Source: a virus. Taken from it: a DNA stretch of 33,542 nt. The stretch spans positions 1 through 33,542 of IMG/VR virus record IMGVR_UViG_3300034117_001199. The stretch is one strand, 5' to 3'. How positions within the stretch are numbered: the stretch's first letter is position 1; the number at the start of each line of letters is the position of its first letter. Below the pieces are notes generated by a model, which had not been told where the DNA came from, searched no databases, and was given only the letters and a program-made list of their open reading frames with translations. Positions 24,413 through 32,337 of the stretch are shown one piece after another. A program made the position numbers and the translations under genes.

Positions 24413-25522
24413 ATGATATACGAGAATTTAGAAGTTAGTGGTAGTTTAACGTCAGATAGGGTAGTTAATAGACCACCTAAAGGAACTAGAACAAATAGAC
24501 CAGGCTCACCATTATCGGGATCTTTGTACTTAGAAGAATCCAACAGTGGTAGTTTTTTAATGTTATATACGGGAGTATCAAATATAGATAACGGGTGGGA
24601 AAGAATTGCGGCACAAGAAACAATTCCAATTGCATTTAGATATAGACAAGTTTTATCATATTCATATTTGGCGGGAGGATATAAGGATTCGTCACCATGG
24701 AGAAACGTTCATAAAACAACTAACTCAACAAATCAAACAACACATGTGGGGGAATTATTAGATTACCCCGTATCTTATACCTCAGGAGCCTGTAATAAAA
24801 CAATATTATTTATTTGGTCAGTAAATGATGATGGTGCGTGGAAAGGTCCTGATAGTATCCACGGAACTAGAACGTCCGCAATTAATATGTTCAACGACAC
24901 AAACTATGCACATCAAACCAAATTTAATACGGGTATTGCAAGAAGTGACGTTGCAACCATGCAAAAAGAAACTGAATTTGCTTATTTAATTTCAGGAGGG
25001 TCAACAACAATTGAAAAATTTAATTTATCTAATGAAAGTTATGTAAGTGGATTCGGTGTAACCTCAATTAATGGTAATGATGGTGGGGCTGCATTTTTTG
25101 ATGAAAGTTTTGGATATGCTTGGACAAATAGTGGAGGAATTAAATTTAATTTTTCTAATGAAACACCAAGTTCTTCAACACAATGGGGTGCACACTCACA
25201 ACAAAAAGGTATTTCATCTAAAGTTGGAAAAGGATATGCTGGAAATGAGGGATCATACAATGGTGGCTATAACCTAAGAAGATGGAGTAATTCAACAGAT
25301 ACAAATATTGGTAATGTTGCTAAGCCACACCCAAATTGCGGTGAAGAAAACTTCGCAATGGGTCAAGATTGGCAATATATGTTAGGAAATTACGATGGAA
25401 CGGGACAAAACAATACGTCTTGGATAATGTTTTATGCAACCGACACAGGTTCAAATGCTATTACGGGATTGGCACCTAGAGTTAATGCTGGAACATCGTC
25501 TGGCCATTGTGGTTGGAGATAG
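24413..25522 (+). CDS. Tail/adhesin-like paralog C
   Basis: A 369-residue third copy, starting 13 bases after B. It has the L-E-V-S-G-S-L neck, R-T-N-R-P-G-S-P linker, S-Y-L-A-G-G-Y-K-D, G-A-C-N-K, K-V-G-K-G-Y-A-G-N-E-G-S, H-P-N-C-G-E-E-N-F and S-G-H-C-G-W-R blocks. The conserved cysteines are all kept. It is followed by the promoter at 25524, so this is the end of the fibre operon. Three adjacent versions suggest either a hetero-oligomeric tip or a reservoir of alternative receptor-binding modules. Confidence 0.7.
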   Translation: MIYENLEVSGSLTSDRVVNRPPKGTRTNRPGSPLSGSLYLEESNSGSFLMLYTGVSNIDNGWERIAAQETIPIAFRYRQVLSYSYLAGGYKDSSPWRNVHKTTNSTNQTTHVGELLDYPVSYTSGACNKTILFIWSVNDDGAWKGPDSIHGTRTSAINMFNDTNYAHQTKFNTGIARSDVATMQKETEFAYLISGGSTTIEKFNLSNESYVSGFGVTSINGNDGGAAFFDESFGYAWTNSGGIKFNFSNETPSSSTQWGAHSQQKGISSKVGKGYAGNEGSYNGGYNLRRWSNSTDTNIGNVAKPHPNCGEENFAMGQDWQYMLGNYDGTGQNNTSWIMFYATDTGSNAITGLAPRVNAGTSSGHCGWR

Positions 25523-25523
25523 G

Positions 25524-25552
25524 TTGACATTTTAAAAAATTTTCACTATATT
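25524..25552 (+). promoter_or_regulatory. Sigma70-like promoter (TTGACA-17-TATATT)
   Basis: A consensus -35 TTGACA at 25524-25529, a 17-base spacer and TATATT at 25547-25552, starting immediately after the TAG of paralog C. It would drive the operon starting at 25569. This is the best promoter in the window and is unlike the Bacteroidetes TTG/TAnnTTTG consensus. Confidence 0.75.
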
Positions 25553-25568
25553 AATATAAAAAACAATT

Positions 25569-26333
25569 ATGGAACAAGGTTACAAATACGATAGGTCTAA
25601 TTTCATCAACAATCCATTTGATGAAAAACTAATGCAAATATCTGAAAGTATGTCTTTCGCATTACCAAAGTACAAGGCATATAATTTTGTTGGTGGCGCA
25701 CAAATAACACCATATGCAAGATTAAAACAATGGCTTTTGGAATTAAGGGGTAGAGAAGATGCTGTCGAACATTTAGAATATACAGTAAGAAAGGCTGAGC
25801 TAGAAATTCAAATGGACGAGGAAAGTAAAGAATTTATCACCGACCCTAAGAGAAAAGAAATGGTTGATTTAACTGTTGCCGACAAACATGTTGACTTAAG
25901 AAAGTTCAAAAGGAATCTTAAAGATGCATATAGAGAAAGACAAGGGTTTATTGATTTAATTAAGGAATATTTAGAAACGGATGATGCCATCTTACCCGAT
26001 GGTACTAAATTAATTGACGTTTTTGGTAATCCAGAATTAGAAGAAAAATATGAACACGAATATTGGACTGTTCGTATGGCTAAACAAGCGATGTTGGATA
26101 TGATTTCATATGGTAGAATCGGTACAGGTAACTTAGATTCAATTCTTATGATGGATCCGGAACAACAAAAACAAGTTTTAACATTGGCTTCAGCATATAC
26201 AATTTCAATTGATAAAAATATAAATCAATTAATGGCGGAAGCCACAACAAATAATTTCTCAATTGAAGACTCATTAAAGAACCAATTGAAATTAACACAA
26301 CCAAATAAAACAGAAACAGAAAAATTATTATAA
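25569..26333 (+). CDS. Unknown helical protein, 254 residues
   Basis: No family recognised. The protein is acidic/basic and strongly helical. A middle stretch of about 100 residues (near 55-150) is rich in Glu, Lys, Arg and Leu and looks like a coiled coil. There is a P-D-G-T-K-L-I-D-V-F-G-N turn near residue 143 and no signal peptide, membrane helix or catalytic motif. It is the first gene behind a strong promoter and shares its stop with the next start (TAATG), so the two proteins are likely partners. It ends ETEKLL. A structural or assembly role is plausible from the neighbouring fibre genes, but unproven. Confidence 0.75.
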   Translation: MEQGYKYDRSNFINNPFDEKLMQISESMSFALPKYKAYNFVGGAQITPYARLKQWLLELRGREDAVEHLEYTVRKAELEIQMDEESKEFITDPKRKEMVDLTVADKHVDLRKFKRNLKDAYRERQGFIDLIKEYLETDDAILPDGTKLIDVFGNPELEEKYEHEYWTVRMAKQAMLDMISYGRIGTGNLDSILMMDPEQQKQVLTLASAYTISIDKNINQLMAEATTNNFSIEDSLKNQLKLTQPNKTETEKLL

Positions 26334-27073
26334 TGACACACATACTTTTTAAAGTTCAGGGAGATGTTCCGGGTTATATACAAGTAGTTGGAATGTATTT
26401 AAATTACAATTATGGTAGAATAGCTGACGAGTATAATGACATGAGAGTTGAATTAAATAAACTCGGTGCAATCGTTATACCAGAAGAGGTTGCCAAAGGG
26501 TTTGTTTTCGCGGATATATACAAAGATTATATTAGCGTTAGAACAAATTCACATATTATGGATGAGATTCCTCAGTTAGCTGAATCTGGTGAAACAGAAG
26601 CGGAAAAAGTAAAACATTTTCTTACTGACGAAGACAAAGCGGCGGGAGTTGCATTTAATAAAGTGGCAATGAAAAAAGTTGTCGCGGATAGATTTTCTGA
26701 AAGATATAAAGAATTAATGGTTGATGCGTCTATCTTAGAGAAAGATACATGGGAAGAACAAAAAAGAGAAGCATTTGGTTGGACTGCAGATGAAGATTAC
26801 CAAACACCTATCATTGATATTTTATGTGCTGGTAGAAACATTGACAAATCAGTATTCGTACAAAAAATTATTAATAATGTTACCACATACAATACAAAAT
26901 TAGCAAACTTACTATTAGAACAACAACTATTAGAAGAAAGAATTAAGGCGTGTGTAAACATTGCTGATTGTCATAGACTTAAGCACGAAAAATTTGGAAT
27001 TGCGTTAAGTAAACAACAAAGAGAAGATGAGAATATCGAAACAACACCTCTCACATTGAGAATGGACTTTTAA
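26333..27073 (+). CDS. Unknown protein, 246 residues, partner of preceding gene
   Basis: No family recognised. It opens with an alternating hydrophobic strand region (T-H-I-L-F-K-V-Q-G), then becomes helical with charged segments (E-E-Q-K-R-E-A and the L-L-L-E-Q-Q-L-L-E-E-R-I region near 205-215, which looks like a coiled coil). No catalytic, signal or membrane motif is seen. It overlaps the preceding gene by one base and precedes the radical SAM gene by 10 bases, so expression is linked to both. Without homologs the function cannot be guessed. Confidence 0.72.
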   Translation: MTHILFKVQGDVPGYIQVVGMYLNYNYGRIADEYNDMRVELNKLGAIVIPEEVAKGFVFADIYKDYISVRTNSHIMDEIPQLAESGETEAEKVKHFLTDEDKAAGVAFNKVAMKKVVADRFSERYKELMVDASILEKDTWEEQKREAFGWTADEDYQTPIIDILCAGRNIDKSVFVQKIINNVTTYNTKLANLLLEQQLLEERIKACVNIADCHRLKHEKFGIALSKQQREDENIETTPLTLRMDF

Positions 27074-27083
27074 ATAGTTTTTA

Positions 27084-28085
27084 ATGAATTTAGCAATTAA
27101 CGGAACGTGTGCTAAAGGTTGTTCATTTTGTTTCACAAAAGAAGATGCAAGATTAAAACACACGTTAGGAGAAATGGATATAGAAATGGTCGATAAAATT
27201 ATCGACCATTATCGTCTAAGTAACTCTAATGAAGAGATTACTATACTTGGAGGAGAACCAACACAACATTCAAATTTTATTGGGATATTAGATCACATAT
27301 TTTCTAAGGGATTTAAAGTAAATCTCGTTAGTAATTTTCTATTTAGTAAAACTACTAGAGAGTACATAATAGAGAATATCAAAAACATTAGATGGGTCTT
27401 TCCAAATGCCGCAGAACTTAATGAAAAAAATAGAATGGTTCTATTCAAAAAGAACTATATAGAAATTTATAAGGCATATGCGAACACTTGGGGTTTTGAA
27501 AATCACCCAAGATTGTATTTGGCAATAACAATGTCGAGTGATTGGAAGAGTAGAAATTTCTATGAATATGTTAAGTGGTTATATCACGAATTAGATGGTA
27601 AAATAAATGCCATTAGACTAGGTTTAGACTTAACCGGCACCTATCTTATTAATAATAAAGAGATGGGTGAAGAGATGACCAAAATACTTAAATTTGGTTT
27701 TTATAATCAAATAAAGATTACATCCGATTGTCAAGTACCTCCATGTCTTTGGGAGGGTAAAACAAAAAAAGCAGTATTAGAAAACTCATTAAATTTTGCA
27801 ACATTTAAAATCCCCGAGTATGAAACCATATGTGGGTTTATGCCGTTAGATATCTTTCCCGATGGAAGTTCGATTCATTGTTATCCATTGGAAGATAAAG
27901 TAAAAATAGATAATGTTTTGGAAATATCAGGAAAAAATGGTATATTAGGGTTAAGAGAGGAATTCGATAAACTTTATATTAATAATCATAAAAATTATTC
28001 AATCCCACAAGATTGTTTAGATTGTGTTTTTTACAAGACAGAATGTAATGGAATATGTGGAGGTTGTATGGAAGGTAGCAAATGA
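27084..28085 (+). CDS. Radical SAM protein 7 with C-terminal Cys-rich SPASM-like region
   Basis: A 333-residue radical SAM enzyme of a different subgroup from the array at 595-8198, because the cluster motif is right at the N terminus: C9, C13 and C16 (GTCAKGCSFCF). The SAM-binding ILGGEP is near 54-59. At the C terminus are C-G-F, H-C-Y and then D-C-L-D-C, E-C-N-G-I-C-G-G-C, a SPASM-like arrangement for auxiliary clusters. SPASM enzymes usually modify peptides or proteins. It overlaps the U32-like gene (ATGA), so these two and the methyltransferase may form one pathway. Its substrate is unknown. Confidence 0.88.
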   Translation: MNLAINGTCAKGCSFCFTKEDARLKHTLGEMDIEMVDKIIDHYRLSNSNEEITILGGEPTQHSNFIGILDHIFSKGFKVNLVSNFLFSKTTREYIIENIKNIRWVFPNAAELNEKNRMVLFKKNYIEIYKAYANTWGFENHPRLYLAITMSSDWKSRNFYEYVKWLYHELDGKINAIRLGLDLTGTYLINNKEMGEEMTKILKFGFYNQIKITSDCQVPPCLWEGKTKKAVLENSLNFATFKIPEYETICGFMPLDIFPDGSSIHCYPLEDKVKIDNVLEISGKNGILGLREEFDKLYINNHKNYSIPQDCLDCVFYKTECNGICGGCMEGSK

Positions 28086-29122
28086 CAAAGAAAATATTTT
28101 CAATACCATTTAATCCGATGTTAACGGAGGATATGTTCGTAAATAAATTTTATCCATTCTTAGAAAGAAACAAAGATTGGATTTATGACATTTATTTCAC
28201 GTGTAGAATACCTCCATTTACACAGGATGCAATGGGCGCTATATTCAGAGAGGAAGATAGAGATATCGTATTTGAAAACGCGATGATTATACAAAAGGCT
28301 TTGGGTATTAAAATAAGTGCAACATTTAATAACATTAACGTTTCACCCAAGTATGAAAATTATAAATTATTTGTTGATAATTTAAAACCATTATATGAAA
28401 AGGGGTTAAGGTGTATAACTATTCCACATGGTCATTGGGTTGCGATGGGTCTTAAGAAACACTTTCCTGAAATGGAAATCAAAAATACTATCTTAAGAAA
28501 GGTTGCAACAGGACAAGACTTTTGGTATAATGCCGACCAAGGATTTGACTACATTAATCTCGATAGGATTTTAATGAGGGATGTTGAAGAATTAAAAAGT
28601 ATTAAGAGAGCACAATTAAAATATTACGAGGAAAAAGGTAGGTATGTTAAACTATCATTACTTGTTAATGAAGGTTGTTTAGGTAGATGTCCTGTCATGG
28701 ATGAACATTACACATATAATAACTTAAGAACAAATAATGAACTACCATACTTTCATCATGAGATATCTAAAGTAACCTGTGAATATAAATGGGAAAAAGA
28801 AATCAATGCTTTCTTTTTTAAGGCGGCAACAATACCACCATTTAAAGAAGAGTTTGATGAGTTCTTAGAGTACATCGATGTCTTTAAAATGCATGGTAGA
28901 GATAGTTTTAATAGACTGGATGAAACAATTGAAATTGTCGAGTCGTATGTTGCAAATAGTGAAGTCCTATCCAAAACCTCTGAAACATATTTGGATGGCA
29001 TTCCATATGACGAATTAAAAGGTTGGAGAAATAAAATAAAGAAATGTAAATTCCAATGTTGGGATTGTAATTATTGCGACATCGTTGCTGACCATAAAAA
29101 GAAATCACATGGACTTAATTAA
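28082..29122 (+). CDS. U32-peptidase-like protein with iron-sulfur-type cysteines
   Basis: A 346-residue protein resembling the peptidase U32 / UbiU-UbiV / RlhA family: an N-terminal TIM-barrel-like half (with I-P-H-G-H and I-T-I-P), then a V-N-E-G-C-L-G-R-C-P segment near residues 196-205 in the position of the family's conserved Cys region, followed by C-E-Y-K-W and, at the C terminus, C-K-F-Q-C-W-D-C-N-Y-C (near 322-332). Known members (UbiU/V, RlhA) bind a 4Fe-4S cluster and carry out hydroxylation. It overlaps the radical SAM gene before it and the methyltransferase gene after it, suggesting joint action. The subgroup assignment is inference from layout; motif matching is moderate. Confidence 0.6.
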   Translation: MTKKIFSIPFNPMLTEDMFVNKFYPFLERNKDWIYDIYFTCRIPPFTQDAMGAIFREEDRDIVFENAMIIQKALGIKISATFNNINVSPKYENYKLFVDNLKPLYEKGLRCITIPHGHWVAMGLKKHFPEMEIKNTILRKVATGQDFWYNADQGFDYINLDRILMRDVEELKSIKRAQLKYYEEKGRYVKLSLLVNEGCLGRCPVMDEHYTYNNLRTNNELPYFHHEISKVTCEYKWEKEINAFFFKAATIPPFKEEFDEFLEYIDVFKMHGRDSFNRLDETIEIVESYVANSEVLSKTSETYLDGIPYDELKGWRNKIKKCKFQCWDCNYCDIVADHKKKSHGLN

Positions 29123-29774
29123 ACACATTGACGACTCTATTGAATGGGGTAAACTTGAGGTGTCTAAATTAAATCAAGACATTCTTAATATTCACGGAAT
29201 AACAAGTAATAAAGTTAAATGTTTTCTTAATAACATTTGTAATATCGATAACGCCACATATCTCGAAGTCGGTGTTTTTAGAGGTGCAACTTTTTGTTCT
29301 GCGGTATATGGTAATGACATTTACTCAATAGGTATTGACAACTTTATGTCCCCCAACTTAACACCAAAAGGTGTAAGTCAAAAAATTGGCAACTACTATA
29401 AACATAATATTGATATACCACCACAAGAGGAATTTTTATTGAATGTTAAAAAACATTGTAATGTAAATAAAACATCTATATATAAAACTGATTATCAAAC
29501 CTTTGATTTTAAATCATTACCAAATGTTGATATCATTTTTTATGACGGAGAAACAAAATTTCATGACCAATACGTTGCGTTAACAAACATGTTACCAATA
29601 TTTTCTAAAGAAACCATAGTCATTATGGATGATTGGAATTGGAATAGTGGTGCCTTTGAAAAGTTTGTTAGTGATAACAACTTATTTATTAGCCATTATA
29701 GGGAATTATATACATCAGGTGAAGACTCCGAAGATTTTTGGAATGGACTGGGTATATTTTTAATTGAGAGATAG
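29109..29774 (+). CDS. Class I SAM-dependent methyltransferase
   Basis: A 221-residue methyltransferase. Motif I is E53-V-G-V-F-R-G59 following Y-L, and a post-motif segment I-Y-S-I-G-I-D-N-F supplies the ribose-binding acid. Near residue 143 is I-I-F-Y-D-G-E-T-K-F-H, and further on I-V-I-M-D-D-W-N-W, as in the methyltransferase_24-like type. Starting at ATG 29109 is preferred over a TTG at 29085 since the ATG sits closer to the overlap with the preceding stop. It closes the radical SAM/U32 cassette; the gap to the next promoter is a few bases. The target is unknown. Confidence 0.8.
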   Translation: MDLIKHIDDSIEWGKLEVSKLNQDILNIHGITSNKVKCFLNNICNIDNATYLEVGVFRGATFCSAVYGNDIYSIGIDNFMSPNLTPKGVSQKIGNYYKHNIDIPPQEEFLLNVKKHCNVNKTSIYKTDYQTFDFKSLPNVDIIFYDGETKFHDQYVALTNMLPIFSKETIVIMDDWNWNSGAFEKFVSDNNLFISHYRELYTSGEDSEDFWNGLGIFLIER

Positions 29775-29803
29775 TTGAATACTTAATTTTTTTTGTTTAT
29801 ATT
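29775..29803 (+). promoter_or_regulatory. Sigma70-like promoter for the tRNA (TTGAAT-17-TATATT)
   Basis: A -35 TTGAAT at 29775-29780, a 17-base spacer and TATATT at 29798-29803, ten bases before the tRNA 5' end at 29813. The spacing fits transcription starting close to the mature 5' end. Confidence 0.65.
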
Positions 29804-29812
29804 AGTATTGTT

Positions 29813-29904
29813 GGGGAGGTGGGTGAGTGGTCTAAACCAGCAACCTCCGAAGTTGTCATTGGACCTAAAAAAGTCAATCGAGGGTCCGAATCCCTTTCTC
29901 CCCG
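29813..29904 (+). tRNA. Serine-type tRNA with CCG anticodon (would read Arg CGG)
   Basis: A full cloverleaf folds: acceptor GGGGAGG with TCTCCCC (one G-U), T8 and G9, D stem GGT/ACC, anticodon stem GCAAC/GTTGT with a seven-base loop CTCCGAA, and T stem GAGGG/CCCTT. A long variable arm with a stem (TTGGAC/GTCAA, one bulge) and discriminator G73 are serine identity elements, and the body resembles Bacteroidetes tRNA-Ser. The anticodon is CCG at 29847-29849, which pairs with the Arg codon CGG, not a Ser codon. Position 55 of the T loop is C instead of T. CCA is not encoded. Because seryl-tRNA synthetase ignores the anticodon, charging with serine is possible. A degenerate or decoy tRNA is the alternative. 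Confidence 0.82.
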
Positions 29905-29935
29905 CACAATAAACTTTTCTTAAACAAAAAACAAA

Positions 29936-30820
29936 ATGAGAAAAACAATCACAATGCTATCGCTAATGTTAGCACTATTGTTTACTACCACTATGTCATT
30001 TGGACAATATAGTAGTAGTGCAATTCAGAAAGGTTCGGAACAATCCTTAAACGTTCGAACGGATACACTCCCTAATCAATTACAAGAAATTATTGTTTCT
30101 GCAAAGAAGGTACCATTAATGACCAAAGTTGGTCCTTATGGTCAACCACTTTGGACAACAATGAGAATGTTTGCATCTACAAGAGTCTATGTGATGAACC
30201 CCCCATGTACAGCAATGTACGAGAAGTGGTTTGACATTAGACAAAGAAGAAATGGACCCGCTCAAATCAGAATGAGAGATGAGTTTACATTTGGTTTAGG
30301 TAAACGACTTCAATTGGATATGTATTCACACACTGTTTATGATGGATACAATGGAGACAAAGAATTCAAATGGAGAGGTTTCTCTTGGGAATTCCGTTAT
30401 GCTCTTGCTGATTGGGGTAAGTTATGGGGTAACCCAACCTTATATTGGGAAACAAAAATGTTAGATGGTCGTTGGGGTATCGAACCTAAATTATTATTGG
30501 GTGACAGAGTTGGTGAAAGAGGTATTTGGGGATTTAATGCGATTTATGAAGGTAATTTATCAAGAGTTAAAGAACTTCGTGAAGATGAATACGCTTACAC
30601 AGCATCGTACGCTAACATCATCAATAATGATTTAACTTTAGGTGTGTCACATATGTTTAGATACAACGATTTTGATGGAGGTTCACAAGAATGGTATCTC
30701 GGACCATTACTTCAATATCGATTTAATAACAAGGCTTATTTGAATGTTGAACACATGCCAGGTCTTAATCAAGACGCAAAACAATCAAGAACCACAATTA
30801 TATTTGCATGGAGATTTTAA
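29936..30820 (+). CDS. Outer-membrane beta-barrel-like protein with signal peptide
   Basis: A 294-residue protein. A basic start and hydrophobic stretch (residues 1-20) followed by S-F-G/Q look like a Sec signal peptide cut near residue 23. A short L-Q-E-I-I-V-S-A-K linker follows; the rest has many alternating aromatic strands (WRGFSWEFRYAL, LYWETKML, LGVSHMFRYNDF, YLGPLLQYRF, YLNVEH, TIIFAWRF) and a terminal Phe, the classical outer-membrane barrel end. It is probably a small barrel in the host outer membrane. It overlaps the next gene by 13 bases, so outer-membrane barrel and inner-membrane permease are co-expressed. It could be a nutrient channel or a receptor-masking protein; an intermediate host origin is likely. 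Confidence 0.75.
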   Translation: MRKTITMLSLMLALLFTTTMSFGQYSSSAIQKGSEQSLNVRTDTLPNQLQEIIVSAKKVPLMTKVGPYGQPLWTTMRMFASTRVYVMNPPCTAMYEKWFDIRQRRNGPAQIRMRDEFTFGLGKRLQLDMYSHTVYDGYNGDKEFKWRGFSWEFRYALADWGKLWGNPTLYWETKMLDGRWGIEPKLLLGDRVGERGIWGFNAIYEGNLSRVKELREDEYAYTASYANIINNDLTLGVSHMFRYNDFDGGSQEWYLGPLLQYRFNNKAYLNVEHMPGLNQDAKQSRTTIIFAWRF

Positions 30821-31815
30821 TCAAAGGACAAGAGTTCCTTGTCTACTTAATATTCATTATGTTCGTAACAGGTATCCTCAAAGAAAGAGGATACCTTATG
30901 GACATCTTCAGACTGCTTGAACAAAAAGTTAAGTCTAAAAGAATGGTAGTATTTTTAGTATCACTATTTGGCGGTATCTTACCAATCCCTGGTCGTGTTG
31001 CATTATCGGCATCAATGTTAAACAGCATTGCTCCTGTTGATAATAAGAAACGTAAGAAGTTTGGTATCATTGATTATTTGGCGACACATCATTACTATCT
31101 ATGGTCACCATTAGAGAAGACGGTTATCATCCCAATGGCCGTGTTAAGTTTAACTTATATGCAATTCATGTCATATATTTGGCCATTACTTTTAATATCG
31201 GTATTGTATGTTACATATTATATCCTATCATTAAAAGATGATGAAATTGATATTGAAGTTAAAGATGAACCAATTAATATACAAAACATAACCATGGTGG
31301 TTATACCATTCTTGGTTACCATACTAATGTGTGTATTTCTTACTGAATACTATTTTGGTTTCTTTACAGGATTCACTCTATGGTTAGTATATTACTCTAA
31401 AAGCTGGAATAAACTAATGGGGTATATTGATTGGGAATTGATATGGATCGTTGCATTAGTAATCATTCTAGGTAACCTTGTTGGTTCTTACTATAGTGTG
31501 ATAGAATCATATATTAAACAATATAGTAAACCCGAATATATTTTGGTTGTCTCTGTTATATCATTCCTTTCATCATTTATGTTAGGTTCTTCAGCCAAGT
31601 ATGCGAGTATTGTTAGTTTACTAACGAGTGTGTTTGGTATGCAGTACTTTGTTTTATTCTTTACATTGGAATATTCAGCGTACTTGATTTCACCATCTCA
31701 TAAGTGTTTACCAATTGGTCAAAAGTATTTTCATACTGGATTTATGACTTATTTGAAAGCACTGATTGTGTGGATCTCTTTAATGATGACATACGCACTT
31801 TTAACAATTATATAG
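30808..31815 (+). CDS. DUF401-like multi-pass inner-membrane protein
   Basis: A 335-residue integral membrane protein with about nine hydrophobic segments. The block G-G-I-L-P-I-P-G-R-V-A-L-S-A near residues 54-67 and the later F-M-L-G-S-S-A-K-Y-A-S-I-V-S-L resemble the re-entrant motifs of DUF401-type transporters related to the citrate/gluconate permease group. The start lies inside the outer-membrane gene, so the ATG at 30808 is translationally coupled. Together they suggest a two-membrane uptake or export unit, rarely seen in phages. The substrate cannot be inferred. It ends ALLTII. Confidence 0.65.
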   Translation: MEILIKGQEFLVYLIFIMFVTGILKERGYLMDIFRLLEQKVKSKRMVVFLVSLFGGILPIPGRVALSASMLNSIAPVDNKKRKKFGIIDYLATHHYYLWSPLEKTVIIPMAVLSLTYMQFMSYIWPLLLISVLYVTYYILSLKDDEIDIEVKDEPINIQNITMVVIPFLVTILMCVFLTEYYFGFFTGFTLWLVYYSKSWNKLMGYIDWELIWIVALVIILGNLVGSYYSVIESYIKQYSKPEYILVVSVISFLSSFMLGSSAKYASIVSLLTSVFGMQYFVLFFTLEYSAYLISPSHKCLPIGQKYFHTGFMTYLKALIVWISLMMTYALLTII

Positions 31816-31817
31816 TG

Positions 31818-31846
31818 TTTACTTTTTTAAAAATAAGATATATATT
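31818..31846 (+). promoter_or_regulatory. Sigma70-like promoter (TTTACT-17-TATATT)
   Basis: A weaker -35 TTTACT at 31818-31823, a 17-base spacer and TATATT at 31841-31846. It begins three bases after the permease stop and 20 bases separate it from the ATG at 31867. Confidence 0.5.
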
Positions 31847-31866
31847 ATAAAGATAATTAAAAATTT

Positions 31867-32337
31867 ATGGAAAAAATCACATTAAAATTAGGAGACGTTC
31901 TACAATTAGAAAGTGAAATAAACGGATACACGGATCCACAAAATGGAGAACAAGTATTTGAAGGTTTTAGTAAACAAAACCTGTCGATTATTTTGAAATA
32001 TGAGTTGAGCGACTTTTCAACAGAACTTAAAGGTGAAAGAAGTAAAGTCGAAACTTTAAGAGATGAGTTAATCAAAAAATATGGAGAAGACGATGGTAAT
32101 GGTGGTATCTTAGTAAAAATGTATAATGAAGTGAAAGATGAGGAGGGTAACGTAGTTGGTAAAGTCGTTAACCCACAATATCTTGAATTCGATAAGGAAT
32201 ATGGTTTACTTTTAAATCAAGAAATTGAAATCGAATATCCAGAAATCACTAAAGAAGATTTAAAGGATGCTGGTAAAACCAAAGACAAATATCAGGTTTT
32301 ATTTAAATTAATCAAAAAAGAAAAAGGGACTTTATAG
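31867..32337 (+). CDS. Unknown acidic protein, 156 residues
   Basis: No family recognised. The protein is rich in Glu, Lys and Asp, with a short opening strand (I-T-L-K-L-G-D-V-L-Q-L-E) and helices in the middle (near residues 55-75). No signal, membrane or catalytic motif. It is a single-gene unit: its own promoter lies at 31818 and its stop TAG at 32335-32337 sits inside the terminator hairpin. Its stop overlaps the convergent epimerase gene by six bases. Confidence 0.7.
   Translation: MEKITLKLGDVLQLESEINGYTDPQNGEQVFEGFSKQNLSIILKYELSDFSTELKGERSKVETLRDELIKKYGEDDGNGGILVKMYNEVKDEEGNVVGKVVNPQYLEFDKEYGLLLNQEIEIEYPEITKEDLKDAGKTKDKYQVLFKLIKKEKGTL

Noticed and set aside
22766-25277. Plus-strand frames at 22766-23029 and 25071-25277 inside paralogs A and C
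   Set aside because: They are out of frame with conserved paralog blocks and look similar only because the parent genes are paralogous.
22135-25522. Diversity-generating retroelement acting on the adhesin paralogs
   Set aside because: No reverse transcriptase gene or template repeat is visible; the mosaic pattern is better explained by gene conversion.
29813-29904. Ordinary tRNA-Arg(CCG)
   Set aside because: The long variable arm and G73 are serine-type features, not found in arginine tRNAs, so a plain Arg label would hide the conflict.
29775-29935. tRNA region as an integration (att) site
   Set aside because: No integrase and no duplicated tRNA 3' end are visible in the window, so only gene acquisition next to a tRNA can be suggested.
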